Source of the DNA: Pelodictyon luteolum DSM 273
Lineage (GTDB): Bacteria; Bacteroidota; Chlorobiia; Chlorobiales; Chlorobiaceae
Direction of reading: 5' to 3'
NCBI RefSeq assembly: GCF_000012485.1
Contig: NC_007512.1
Coordinates: 621,001-685,000 of the forward strand
Length of the DNA stretch: 64,000 bases
In this document: positions 29,154 through 37,422 of the stretch, in pieces
How the letters are laid out: every line of letters begins with the position of its first letter
Numbering within the stretch: position 1 is the first letter of the stretch
Program-made: the position numbers and the translations under genes
Notes under the pieces: model-generated
The model's database searches: none
Seen by the model: the letters and a program-made list of their open reading frames with translations, nothing else
What the model was told of the DNA's origin: nothing

Positions 29154-31724
29154 ATGAGCCTTGTAAATAAGTATCGTGCACATACCCAGGAGCGCGCACA
29201 GCTCGGAATCCCCCCGCTCCCGCTCTCTGCAGCGGAGACACGTGAACTGGTCGAACTCCTGAAGGCCTCCGCACCGCAGGAGAAAGAGTACCTTCTCGAG
29301 CTGTTCACCGAACATGTCAGCCCAGGTGTCGATGATGCCGCCCTTGAGAAAGCCGCATTCCTTGATGCCATCGTCAAAGGCGAGGTATCATGCAGCGTCA
29401 TCTCTGCATTGGCAGCTGTCGGCATCCTCGGCACGATGCTCGGCGGATACAATGTCAAGCCGATGATCGACGCTCTTTCCAGCAGTGACTCCGCAGTGGC
29501 TGCCGAGGCTGCGGCGATGCTGAAGAAAACGCTCCTTGTCTATGATTCATTCGACGTGGTCGTCGGGCTTGCAAAGACCAACCGGTATGCGGCCGAGGTT
29601 CTCGAGTCATGGGCTAACGGCGAGTGGTTCACCTCACGGCCCGAGCTTCCTGAAAAAGTGACCCTGACGGTTTTCAAAGTGCCCGGCGAGACCAATACGG
29701 ACGATCTCTCTCCGGCCAGCGAAGCCTTTACCCGCAGCGACATTCCGCTGCACGCCTTGAGCATGCTTGGAAGCAAGATGGATGATCCCATCGGCACCAT
29801 CGCAAAGCTGAAAGAAAAAGGCCATCCGCTCGCCTATGTCGGTGACGTGGTCGGTACCGGTTCAAGCCGCAAGTCCGGCATCAACTCCGTGCAGTGGCAC
29901 CTTGGCCAGGACATCCCTGCCGTTCCGAACAAGCGGACGGGCGGTGTTGTTATCGGCAGCATCATCGCTCCCATTTTCTTCAATACCGCAGAGGACTCCG
30001 GCGCACTGCCGATCCAGGCCGACGTCACCTCGATGGAGACCGGTGAAGTGATCGTCGTTTACCCTGCAAAAGGAATCATCGAGAAGAGCGGTCTGGAGAT
30101 CGCCCGTTTCAGCCTCTCTCCAAACACCATCGCCGACGAAGTCCGTGCCGGCGGCCGTATTGCGCTCATCATCGGCCGTACCCTCACCGCCAAGGCACGA
30201 AAGGCCCTCGGACTGGGTGAAATCGACATCTTCAGTACCCCCGAGCAGCCTGCCGACAGCGGCAAGGGCTACACGCTCGCCCAGAAAATGATCGGAAAGG
30301 CCTGTGGCCTTCCCGGCGTAAGGCCAGGCATGTACGTGGAACCGGAGACCCTTACCGTCGGATCACAGGACACCACCGGAGCCATGACCCGGGACGAAGT
30401 CAAGGAGCTTGCCGCCCTCAGCTTCAGCGCAGATCTCTTCATGCAGAGCTTCTGCCACACTGCCGCCTACCCGAAACCTTCCGACGTGAAGCTGCACCGC
30501 AGCCTGCCATATTTCGTCATGAGCCGCGGCGGCGTTGCGCTGCGTCCCGGTGACGGCGTCATCCACACCTGGCTCAACCGCATGGTGCTCCCCGATACGC
30601 TGGGTACCGGCGGCGACTCTCACACCCGTTTCCCGATCGGCGTTTCCTTCCCTGCCGGATCCGGCCTCGTTGCCTTTGCCGGTGTGACAGGCACCATGCC
30701 GCTTAACGTCCCTGAATCCGTCCTCGTCCGCTTTACCGGAGAGCTGCAGGATGGCATTACCCTGCGTGACCTGGTCAACGCCATTCCCTATGTCGCCATC
30801 AAGAAGGGGCTGTTGACTGTGGAGAAGAAGGGCAAGAAGAACGTGTTCGCCGGCCGCGTGCTGGAGATCGAGGGTCTTCCGAAGCTGAAGGTCGAGCAGG
30901 CCTTCGAGCTGTCCGACGCATCCGCCGAACGCAGTGCGGCCGCCTGCACGGTCCGCCTCGACAAGGAGCCGGTGATCGAGTACCTGAGCTCGAACGTCAA
31001 GCTGCTTGAGCAGATGATCGAGAATGGTTACGGAGACCCTGACACCCTTCGCCGCCGTATCGGCAAGATGCAGGAGTGGCTGAAAAACCCGACCCTTCTC
31101 GAGCCGGACGCCGATGCTGAATACGCTGAAGTGATCGAGGTCAACATGAGCGAGATCACCGAGCCGATCCTGGCCTGCCCGAACGATCCTGATGATGTTG
31201 CGACGCTGAGCGAAGTGCTGCTCGACGAGAGCCGCCCGAAGCAGATCAACGAAGTGTTCGTTGGGAGCTGCATGACCAACATCGGTCACTTCCGTGCGCT
31301 TGGCGAAGTGCTGAGAGGCCGTGGCCCGGCATCGGCCAGGCTGTGGGTTGTGCCTCCGACCAAAATGGACATGAACCAGCTCATCGCCGAGGGGTACTAC
31401 TCCGTATTCGGCGCAGCAGGCGCCCGCACCGAAATCCCGGGATGCTCGCTCTGCATGGGCAACCAGGCACGTGTTGCCGACAACGCCGTGGTGTTCTCCA
31501 CAAGCACCCGTAACTTCGACAACCGTATGGGCGCAGGTGCGCAGGTCTACCTCGGTTCGGCCGAGCTGGCTGCCGTTGCAGCTCTTCTCGGCCATCTTCC
31601 CGACAAGGACGAATACCTTGAAGTCGTCGGCCGGAACCTCAGCGGAGAGAAGCGGAACGACATCTATCGCTACCTGAATTTCCATACGGTAAAGGCAGAA
31701 GAAATGTCGATGCTTATGGATTAA
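29154..31724 (+). CDS. acnB: aconitate hydratase B
   Basis: AcnB interconverts citrate and isocitrate through a [4Fe-4S] cluster; it serves the (reductive) TCA cycle. The 856-residue length and domain order are those of AcnB: N-terminal HEAT-like helices, the swivel domain ([20 protein letters not shown]), then the Fe-S core with cluster cysteines in [10 protein letters not shown] and [10 protein letters not shown]. An upstream GGAGATAG serves as ribosome site. The 276 bases between queA and this ATG hold no gene, only short GC hairpins and probably the promoter. Confidence 0.97.
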   Translation: MSLVNKYRAHTQERAQLGIPPLPLSAAETRELVELLKASAPQEKEYLLELFTEHVSPGVDDAALEKAAFLDAIVKGEVSCSVISALAAVGILGTMLGGYNVKPMIDALSSSDSAVAAEAAAMLKKTLLVYDSFDVVVGLAKTNRYAAEVLESWANGEWFTSRPELPEKVTLTVFKVPGETNTDDLSPASEAFTRSDIPLHALSMLGSKMDDPIGTIAKLKEKGHPLAYVGDVVGTGSSRKSGINSVQWHLGQDIPAVPNKRTGGVVIGSIIAPIFFNTAEDSGALPIQADVTSMETGEVIVVYPAKGIIEKSGLEIARFSLSPNTIADEVRAGGRIALIIGRTLTAKARKALGLGEIDIFSTPEQPADSGKGYTLAQKMIGKACGLPGVRPGMYVEPETLTVGSQDTTGAMTRDEVKELAALSFSADLFMQSFCHTAAYPKPSDVKLHRSLPYFVMSRGGVALRPGDGVIHTWLNRMVLPDTLGTGGDSHTRFPIGVSFPAGSGLVAFAGVTGTMPLNVPESVLVRFTGELQDGITLRDLVNAIPYVAIKKGLLTVEKKGKKNVFAGRVLEIEGLPKLKVEQAFELSDASAERSAAACTVRLDKEPVIEYLSSNVKLLEQMIENGYGDPDTLRRRIGKMQEWLKNPTLLEPDADAEYAEVIEVNMSEITEPILACPNDPDDVATLSEVLLDESRPKQINEVFVGSCMTNIGHFRALGEVLRGRGPASARLWVVPPTKMDMNQLIAEGYYSVFGAAGARTEIPGCSLCMGNQARVADNAVVFSTSTRNFDNRMGAGAQVYLGSAELAAVAALLGHLPDKDEYLEVVGRNLSGEKRNDIYRYLNFHTVKAEEMSMLMD

Positions 31725-31744
31725 AAAAAAGTAAAAAAAAGTTG

Positions 31745-31778
31745 TGGCGGGATATGGAATATTTTGCATATTCCGCCA
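31745..31778 (+). terminator. hairpin downstream of acnB, possible terminator
   Basis: TGGCGGGATATG pairs with CATATTCCGCCA (one G-T pair) just after acnB. A T-run does not follow directly; a run of Ts comes about 20 bases later. It may be a 3'-end stabiliser rather than a terminator. Confidence 0.4.
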
Positions 31779-31870
31779 TACAGTGGGTTTCAAATCTCGC
31801 TGTTTTTTTTTAATATGCTGAAGCTGAAGAAGCTGTCATTCTCTAAAACAACACAAACAACAATCGAACA

Positions 31871-32065
31871 ATGAAAAAGCTTTTCATTTTCCTGTTCCTC
31901 CTGAGCTCAGTCTCTTTCGTCGGCTGCGCTAAGACCGAAGCACCTGCACCTGAAGCACCTGCAACCGAAGAAGCAGCTCCTGCCGTTGAGGAAGCAGCTC
32001 CTGCCGTTGAGGAAGCAGCTCCTGCAGCTGAAGAAGCAGCTCCTGCAGCCGAAGAGGCAAAGTAA
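31871..32065 (+). CDS. small repeat lipoprotein (EAAPAVE repeats)
   Basis: The 64-residue protein has a lipoprotein signal peptide (MKKLFIFLFLLSSVSFVGC, with Cys19 as the lipidation site) followed only by Ala/Pro/Glu repeats. Four 7-residue units, EAAPAVE or close, are encoded by 21-base tandem repeats. The mature peptide would be an acidic, extended or proline-rich tether on a membrane surface. No enzyme domain is present. Its own terminator follows. The sequence does not decide whether it is a spacer or a structural wall lipoprotein. Confidence 0.82.
   Translation: MKKLFIFLFLLSSVSFVGCAKTEAPAPEAPATEEAAPAVEEAAPAVEEAAPAAEEAAPAAEEAK
31970..32053 (+). repeat. four 21-bp tandem repeats inside the small lipoprotein gene
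   Basis: Units begin GAAGCAGCTCCTGC at 31970, 31991, 32012 and 32033. The first two are identical and the last two differ at a few bases. The unit length is a multiple of three, so copy-number change would keep the frame. Confidence 0.9.
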
Positions 32066-32093
32066 GCTTCCGTTCAACGGATCCTTATTATTG

Positions 32094-32128
32094 AAAGAGA
32101 CGGGCCAAAAGCCCGTCTCTTTTTTTTA
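32094..32128 (+). terminator. terminator of the small lipoprotein gene
   Basis: AAGAGACGGGC pairs with GCCCGTCTCTT across a CAAAA loop and is followed by a run of Ts. Confidence 0.9.
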
Positions 32129-32393
32129 TGTATATGGCTACAGAAAAAAACCGCCCACGCTATCCTTGCCGGGAGCGTTTTTTTTGTTCCCCCTGATGTT
32201 GCTCTGCAATCCTTTTCATTCATTTCTGGTGGTTGCAGTGGTTTCTTTTTCCTGGAACCACGATGCACCGGCACAACGTACTGAATGTTCAGGCCCCGCG
32301 GGCCATCTGCCCTCCATTCCTGCCCCCTTGGCGTCCATCTCCCCCTGATTTCCACATGATCCGCAGACGGCAGTTTCTCCCGATTGCAGGACA
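32129..32393. other. gene-less stretch with no recognisable content
   Basis: No frame on either strand gives a protein I recognise and no RNA gene is seen. Short open frames here have no ribosome site. It adjoins an HD-domain pseudogene and may be its former upstream region or other decayed DNA. Confidence 0.5.
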
Positions 32394-32947
32394 TTGGCCA
32401 AATACACCTCTGCCGATCCGATGCCGATCGCACCGCCAGACCTGCTTGACGAAATGCCCGTCCCTTACCAAGCAGTTCCCTTGGCCGAGATTTCGAGGGC
32501 CACTGCGGGTATACTGTTTCTGCTCCGCACTCTCTTCCGATGGCTCTGATTCCGTCATTGAGGAAAATACCATCATCGCCGCCGCATTCCATGCGACCTC
32601 GGCATCTGGACGGACAGTATCGTCGACGATCGCTTTCACTCTATCCGGTTGGCCCGGATCTACCTCGAATCACCAGAGAGGGAGAGAACTGGATCAAAGC
32701 AGTCGAAGCGATGACTTGGCGGCACCACAGGCTCACGCCGTATCATGCAGCACAAGGCCCGCTTGTCGAACCGTTCCGACGGGCAGAGCGCGTGGAGCTC
32801 TCCCTCGGCACGATCAGGTTCGCCCTCGACTGGAATCTGGTCCGGGATATCCGGCGCCGCTATCCCAATGCCCGGGTTCCACCGATGCCTCCTCCGACGC
32901 ATCGTGACGCATCCGCGTGAGATCCGTTGCCGATGATGAAATGGTAG
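32394..32947 (+). pseudogene. HD-domain phosphohydrolase-like pseudogene with five frameshifts
   Basis: Reading across frames restores one protein. Frame a: PPDLLDEMPVPYQ (from 32433). Frame b: RVYCFCSALSS...IIAAAFH (to 32592). Frame a again: DLGIWTDSI...RLARIYLE (32595 on). Frame c: WIKAVEAMTWRHHRLTPYH...VELSLG to RRRYPNA. Frame a: PGFHRCLLRRIVTHP. Frame c: DPLPMMKW with stop at 32945-32947. The joined order matches a bacterial HD-domain family as I remember it (FHDLGIWTD, later HH, then PLPM-KW at the end). One break falls exactly between the H and D of the metal motif. The start is unclear; TTG 32394 is possible. Confidence 0.8.
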
Positions 32948-33402
32948 GGGAGAAGGGTTTCCGGTGGCGTCGTGATTGCGCTTACTGCATTCGAGTTCCC
33001 TTATGGCGATAGACTGCTGATCAAAGAGTGGTTCCCGGTTCGGGAAATCGTTCCGTACAGGCTCATGCGAAGGTCTCGGATGACTGAGCGGCCTGCAGTG
33101 CAGTTCCGCTCGGATTTCATCGGGACGTTCGTCTGACTATGAAAAAGGAGAAGGCGGGAGCCCGGTCATGATGGTGCCCCGACCGCTGCGCGGTGGGGGC
33201 AGATGTTCAGCGGGTCTGAAGAAAAGGGTCCGCTTCACTGTCTTGGAAAAATCGACACTGGATTTTGTGGATGGCCACCGAGGGCGATGGTGGCTGTCAT
33301 CTGCCGGGGTAACGCAGAGAAGCCCCGCCATGTACCTCAATGCAGAGGAATGACGGGGCCCCTTGGTGTGTTAAGGACCCTCAGCAATCAGCGGTTGGGC
33401 TG
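32948..33402. other. gene-less 455-base stretch, probably decayed DNA
   Basis: I see no intact gene. A short plus-strand frame without a start reads FEFPYGDRLLIKEWFPVREI to a stop near 33139 and may be a remnant. A 10-bp stem with one mismatch and a 5-base loop lies at 33176-33200. A weaker inverted repeat at 33322-33359 (GCCCCG / CGGGGC) could end the minus-strand barrel gene. Confidence 0.4.
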
Positions 33403-34251
33403 TTAGGCCGGAGGCTGCTCGTTGTTGTGTGCAGAGATGACCTTCTGCTCGAATCGGATCTTCTCAAAGCGGCGATCATCCATACGTTCAAATTCGTATG
33501 GGGTATTGCTGAATCTCGGTTTGGTCGCCTTGTTGACGTGTGTGCCGAAGATGTCGAAGTTGTAGCTGACCTTCAGGAAACGCTCTCCACCAGCTTTGCT
33601 GTAATCAGCGTTGCCGCTCGTGTAGTCAATGTAGCCGACCTCCACCGAGAGACCATCGTAGACCGAGCCAGACACGCTGAAGGTGTTGCCCTTGAGGTCG
33701 TCAATAGGATTATTGGAGTCATTCGAAGCAATCCCGTTCCAGCAGAAATGCTTTACGCGGAAATGTGCACTCGGCACATAAGGAACGGCTAGAGCCAGTT
33801 CAACGTCGTACCCGCCGCGGGCTTTTTCCTCATTATTGTCCACTCCCGTCAGTTTCCAGTCGGTCAGCCGATGGTAGTAGTTGGAGTTGATTTCGAAAAC
33901 CGATGTCCGGATTTCCGCACCGTAGCTGATCCGCTGGTGATTGCGCGGAAACTCATGGCTGTAGAGGACGTTGGCTCCGAGCATGACCTTGTTGTCAGAC
34001 ATCAGGTGCCGATAGCCAAGAGCGCCGTCGACCGTCTTGCGGGCATCCTGGTAGTCGAAGCCGCCTTCGAAGAAGATGTTGTCTGCCTGATTCTCACTCA
34101 CATACACCGGGCAGGGTACCGTTACATCCCATGAAGTGACCCATGAAGGAGCGTTGGTAGTTGCTTGTGGGGGGGTATCCTGACCATCAGCCTGAGCATT
34201 GGTTGCGCCCAGCGTGGCCAGAAGAATACTGAGCGGAATGAATTTTTTCAT
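33403..34251 (-). CDS. stand-alone inverse-autotransporter (invasin/intimin-type) beta-barrel protein
   Basis: The 282-residue product has a signal peptide (MKKFIPLSILLATLGATNAQA) and then the hallmark strand series of the inverse-autotransporter beta domain: GGFDYQDARKTVDGALGYRHL, MLGANVLYSHEF, NHQRISYGAEIRT, FEINSNYYHRLTDWK. Normally this barrel is followed by an Ig-like passenger exported through it. Here the protein ends shortly after the barrel (tail MDDRRFEKIRFEQKVISAHN), so it lacks a passenger. It probably resides in the outer membrane. It lies next to the HD pseudogene in a gene-poor patch and may be accessory. Confidence 0.78.
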   Translation of the reverse strand: MKKFIPLSILLATLGATNAQADGQDTPPQATTNAPSWVTSWDVTVPCPVYVSENQADNIFFEGGFDYQDARKTVDGALGYRHLMSDNKVMLGANVLYSHEFPRNHQRISYGAEIRTSVFEINSNYYHRLTDWKLTGVDNNEEKARGGYDVELALAVPYVPSAHFRVKHFCWNGIASNDSNNPIDDLKGNTFSVSGSVYDGLSVEVGYIDYTSGNADYSKAGGERFLKVSYNFDIFGTHVNKATKPRFSNTPYEFERMDDRRFEKIRFEQKVISAHNNEQPPA

Positions 34252-34397
34252 GAGGGTGGGGTTAAGAGTGTTGCGGGAAATACTGACTTGAAATATAAAC
34301 CTGGAGCCCATGATCTGCAATTATAGTTGATCATGCAGGACGAAGTTCACCCTTTCAGCTCACTATCCAAGAAAATGGGGTGATTGGGTACGAACGG

Positions 34398-34433
34398 AAA
34401 AAGCCCCGTGACATATTCTGCAGCGGGGCTTTT
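34398..34433 (-). terminator. terminator after tRNA-Gln
   Basis: AAAAAGCCCCG pairs with CGGGGCTTTT; read on the minus strand it ends in Ts, 5 bases past the tRNA-Gln 3' end. Confidence 0.75.
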
Positions 34434-34438
34434 CAGTG

Positions 34439-34511
34439 CTGAGGAGCCAGGACTCGAACCTGGAATTGCCTGATCCAGAATCAGGTGCCTTACCAATTTG
34501 GCCACTCCTCA
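34439..34511 (-). tRNA. tRNA-Gln (anticodon CTG)
   Basis: The 73-base cloverleaf has acceptor TGAGGAG/CTCCTCA, anticodon loop TTCTGGA (CTG) and T-loop GGTTCGAGTCC. The U1-A72 type acceptor end is usual for tRNA-Gln. CCA is not encoded. Confidence 0.93.
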
Positions 34512-34592
34512 ATCAGTTTATGAGTTGTGAATATAGGAAAAATTTCCAATTCAAAACAATTTTTTGAGCAACAGGGTTACCGGGCCTCGGTC

Positions 34593-35486
34593 TCAGAGGA
34601 TTGTGAGCAGAATGGGGATGAGGAGAAGCGAGAGCAGCATGGACGTGGTGACCAGTGATGCGGCGTAGTCGCGGTCGAGGTTTTCGATGGCGGCAAAGGT
34701 GAGTGTATTGAAGCCTGCGGGTGCCGAGGCTGCGATGATGAGGATGGCTCTGTCAAGTCCCCTGAGGTTGAAAAGGTCGGCAAGCAGGAACCCTGCAGCC
34801 AGTCCAAGCACCATCCGGACGCCGATGCCGGCGATGATGTCCTTCATCCGGACTTTTGCGAAGCGGGCCGATGCTCCGAGTGCCAGGAGCAGAAGGGGGA
34901 CGGCCAGTGCCGAAAGCGAGTTGATGATACCTGCTTCAATCGGCCCGGGTCTATGTGAGGCAAGGTTGAGGAAGAGTCCCGCCATGAGGGCCCAGACAGG
35001 AGGGGAGAGCGCGATTTTCCGTGCAATGGCCAAGCTTCCCGCTCCGTTGCCGCGGCAGGCGAATCCGTAGGCGATGGTGTAGGCTGAAAGACTGTTGGGG
35101 AGGTCAAAGACAAAGAGGCGGGCCAGTCCTTCATCACCGTAAAATGATTTTACGAAGGGAACGACGAAGCCGAGGTTCATGATGATCGAGCCGGCAAAAA
35201 GTACTCCCTCGGTCTTGTTCTCAAGATGAAGCAGGCGTCCCGAGACAGCAGCGCCGCCAGCCGAAAGCATTATGATGATGATTGCCGAAAGCGGCAGGAA
35301 GAGCATTCCGGGTTCAAGGGATACAAAAGGCAGGACGGAGAGGAGCAGTGCCGGCAGTGCGAGGTTGTAGATGATCTTGAAAAGGGAGTCGATGGCCACT
35401 GTGTCAAGAACGCCAAGCTTGCGGAGCAGAATCCCGATGGCGAACGTCGCAAATGTAGGGGCTAGAAGAAAGGCGAGATCGAACAT
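34593..35486 (-). CDS. AEC-family (auxin efflux carrier type) membrane transporter
   Basis: The 297-residue protein has about ten hydrophobic segments in two halves, with the family start FDLAFLLAPTFATFAIGILLRKLGVLD and family-type proline and asparagine positions (NLALPALLL, NLASHRPGP, ASAPAGFNTLTFA). Bacterial AEC proteins move organic acids such as malate; the substrate here is unknown. ATG 35486 is chosen because it begins just before the first transmembrane helix. It lies between tRNA genes on the same strand. Confidence 0.87.
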   Translation of the reverse strand: MFDLAFLLAPTFATFAIGILLRKLGVLDTVAIDSLFKIIYNLALPALLLSVLPFVSLEPGMLFLPLSAIIIIMLSAGGAAVSGRLLHLENKTEGVLFAGSIIMNLGFVVPFVKSFYGDEGLARLFVFDLPNSLSAYTIAYGFACRGNGAGSLAIARKIALSPPVWALMAGLFLNLASHRPGPIEAGIINSLSALAVPLLLLALGASARFAKVRMKDIIAGIGVRMVLGLAAGFLLADLFNLRGLDRAILIIAASAPAGFNTLTFAAIENLDRDYAASLVTTSMLLSLLLIPILLTIL

Positions 35487-35541
35487 AGCAGTTATGAACG
35501 ATACGGTTTGGAGAGAAGTCCTGTGTTGTATGCCTTTCTCG

Positions 35542-35615
35542 TGCACCCGAGAGGATTCGAACCTCTAACCGTCTGATTCGTAGTCAGATACTCTATCCAG
35601 TTGAGCTACGGGTGC
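35542..35615 (-). tRNA. tRNA-Arg (anticodon ACG)
   Basis: The 74-base cloverleaf has acceptor GCACCCG/CGGGTGC, anticodon loop CTACGAA (ACG, expected to be edited to ICG) and T-loop GGTTCGAATCC. CCA is not encoded. It is third in a minus-strand tRNA cluster. Confidence 0.95.
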
Positions 35616-35621
35616 ATATAG

Positions 35622-35657
35622 ATGAACCTCTGCCTGCCTTTGCCAGCAGAGGTTCAT
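35622..35657 (-). other. 12-bp inverted repeat between tRNA-Glu and tRNA-Arg
   Basis: ATGAACCTCTGC at 35622-35633 is matched exactly by GCAGAGGTTCAT at 35646-35657. No T-run follows on the minus strand, so it is more likely a processing hairpin in the tRNA transcript than a terminator. Confidence 0.6.
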
Positions 35658-35665
35658 GTGATATG

Positions 35666-35739
35666 TAGCGTGTACGGGATTCGAACCCGTGATCTTCGCC
35701 TTGAGAGGGCGATGTCCTGGGCCACTAGACGAACACGCC
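35666..35739 (-). tRNA. tRNA-Glu (anticodon CTC)
   Basis: The 74-base cloverleaf has acceptor GGCGTGT/ACACGCT (G-U at the first pair), anticodon loop CTCTCAA (CTC) and T-loop GGTTCGAATCC. CTC reads GAG; a TTC isoacceptor must be elsewhere. Confidence 0.92.
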
Positions 35740-35768
35740 AGGTATTTCTCTATTGCCGTCATAACCAG

Positions 35769-35842
35769 TGGGCCCTGTAGGACTTGAACCTACGACCCAG
35801 CGATTATGAGTCGCTTGCTCTGACCAACTGAGCTAAGGGCCC
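35769..35842 (-). tRNA. tRNA with CAT anticodon (tRNA-Ile2 or elongator tRNA-Met)
   Basis: The 74-base cloverleaf has acceptor GGGCCCT/AGGGCCC, anticodon loop CTCATAA and T-loop GGTTCAAGTCC. The anticodon arm (GCGACTCATAATCGC) and the T-arm resemble E. coli tRNA-Ile2, whose C34 is changed to lysidine by TilS; elongator Met cannot be excluded from sequence alone. It lacks the initiator features. Confidence 0.88.
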
Positions 35843-35930
35843 TCAGCGCTTGGCTTTAGAGGCTGTTAATATAACGCACGGATGATAAAATGCAAAGCAA
35901 AAATCTCTTTTTTTGCCGATTTGTTCCGCT

Positions 35931-37205
35931 TCAGCCGAATTCACTGTACTTTTCGCGCTTGATCTCGGCACCAAGGTTCTGGAGCCTGGTTTCAATTCGT
36001 TCATAGCCGCGGTCAAGGTGGTAGACCCGGAGCACTTCAGTCGTTCCTTCTGCCACCAGTCCCGCAAGCACCAGGCTTGCCGATGCCCGGAGGTCTGTCG
36101 ACATGACTTTTGTTCCCGAGAGTGCCTGAGGTCCGTGTACGACGGCCCGGTTGCCTTCTATGTCGATATGTGCCCCGAGCCGGTTGAGTTCCGGGATGTG
36201 GTTGAAGCGTTCATGGTATACATGGTCGGTGATCTCACTGGTGCCTTCAGCCTGGGTCATGAGCGCCATCCACTGGGCCTGCATGTCGGTGGGGAAGGCG
36301 GGAAAGGGTTCGGCGGTTATGTCCGTAGCCTTGAGCCGGCCGGTGCTTTTGAGGATCACGGTGTCGTCGGTGGTCTCGATCCGGCAGCCGGCATCACTGA
36401 ATTTCTGGAGCACGGATTCCATATGGGATGGGATGACGCCCCGGATGGTGACGGATCCGCCGGTGATGGCGGCCGCTGCCAGGATTGTCCCGGCCTCGAT
36501 TCGGTCGAAGATGTTGCTGAATTCCACATGCCGGAGGGAGTCGCAGCCGTGTATGATGAGCTCGGTGGTGCCGGTGCCCCGGATATCGGCGCCCATGGCC
36601 TGAAGGAAATGGCAGAGGGCCTCGATTTCGGGTTCAGCCGCAGCGTTCCTGATAATGGTGGTGCCTTCGGCAAGGACAGCCGCCATGAGGGCGTTGCCGG
36701 TTGCGCCGACTGACGAGACCGGAAAATCTATGGTTGCACCCTTGAGCCTGCCGCCTTCGGCAACGGCATCGATGAAGCCGGTCTCAATGGTGATACGGGC
36801 TCCTAGCTTTTCCATAGCCATCAGGTGCAGGTCTATCGGGCGCGGTCCGAACGCGCAGCCGCCCGGCAGTGATACTCTGGCGTGCCCGAACCGGGCAAGC
36901 AGGGGGCCGAGCACGTAGATCGAGGCCCGCATTTTTTTGACGAGTTCATAGGGGGCAAGGACGCTCTGGACATTGGCTGTCGTAATCGTGAGGGTATTGT
37001 GGGAAAAAGCGGTCTCTGCCCCGAGGTGGTCGAACAGCTGTCGGAAGGTGGTGATGTCCTGCAGATCGGGGATCCGGTGCAGGGTGAAGGTGCCGCTGCC
37101 GGAAAGCAGTGTGGCGGCGATGATCGGCAGCGAAGAGTTTTTCGAGCCGGAGGCTGTTATTTCGCCCTCGATTCTCTTTCCTCCCGTGATGACAAGCTTG
37201 TCCAT
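35931..37205 (-). CDS. murA: UDP-N-acetylglucosamine 1-carboxyvinyltransferase
   Basis: MurA catalyses the first committed step of peptidoglycan synthesis, adding enolpyruvate to UDP-GlcNAc. The 424-residue protein has the start [22 protein letters not shown] and the phosphoenolpyruvate-binding loop [11 protein letters not shown] with the reactive Cys117, so it should be fosfomycin-sensitive, unlike Asp variants. The C-terminal region ([27 protein letters not shown]) completes the fold. It follows the tRNA cluster on the same strand. Confidence 0.97.
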   Translation of the reverse strand: MDKLVITGGKRIEGEITASGSKNSSLPIIAATLLSGSGTFTLHRIPDLQDITTFRQLFDHLGAETAFSHNTLTITTANVQSVLAPYELVKKMRASIYVLGPLLARFGHARVSLPGGCAFGPRPIDLHLMAMEKLGARITIETGFIDAVAEGGRLKGATIDFPVSSVGATGNALMAAVLAEGTTIIRNAAAEPEIEALCHFLQAMGADIRGTGTTELIIHGCDSLRHVEFSNIFDRIEAGTILAAAAITGGSVTIRGVIPSHMESVLQKFSDAGCRIETTDDTVILKSTGRLKATDITAEPFPAFPTDMQAQWMALMTQAEGTSEITDHVYHERFNHIPELNRLGAHIDIEGNRAVVHGPQALSGTKVMSTDLRASASLVLAGLVAEGTTEVLRVYHLDRGYERIETRLQNLGAEIKREKYSEFG

Positions 37206-37422
37206 TGGGTGTGTGGTGTGTGTGCGGCGGCGCCTTGAAAAACGGATAGTTAATGCTTTCGTCGCCAGAAAAACAAATTAAATTTTCCCCGGCGGTTTGC
37301 GAAGAAAAGATTTAATGCTGTACCTTGAAACATTCCCTTGCGCCCGGGTCCGCCGACCTCCCGAAGGAGCCGCCGGAGAGGGGTGCCTGAACACCGGGCC
37401 TCCGGCACCGAATGCACCAGTG

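Noticed and set aside
30363-31793. A 476-codon open frame antisense to acnB
   Set aside because: Shadow of the aconitase gene; no family resemblance.
32233-32907. A single 224-codon open frame as an intact gene
   Set aside because: Only its middle (RVYCFCSALSS to AAAFH) matches the HD family; the rest matches in other frames, so the locus is a pseudogene.
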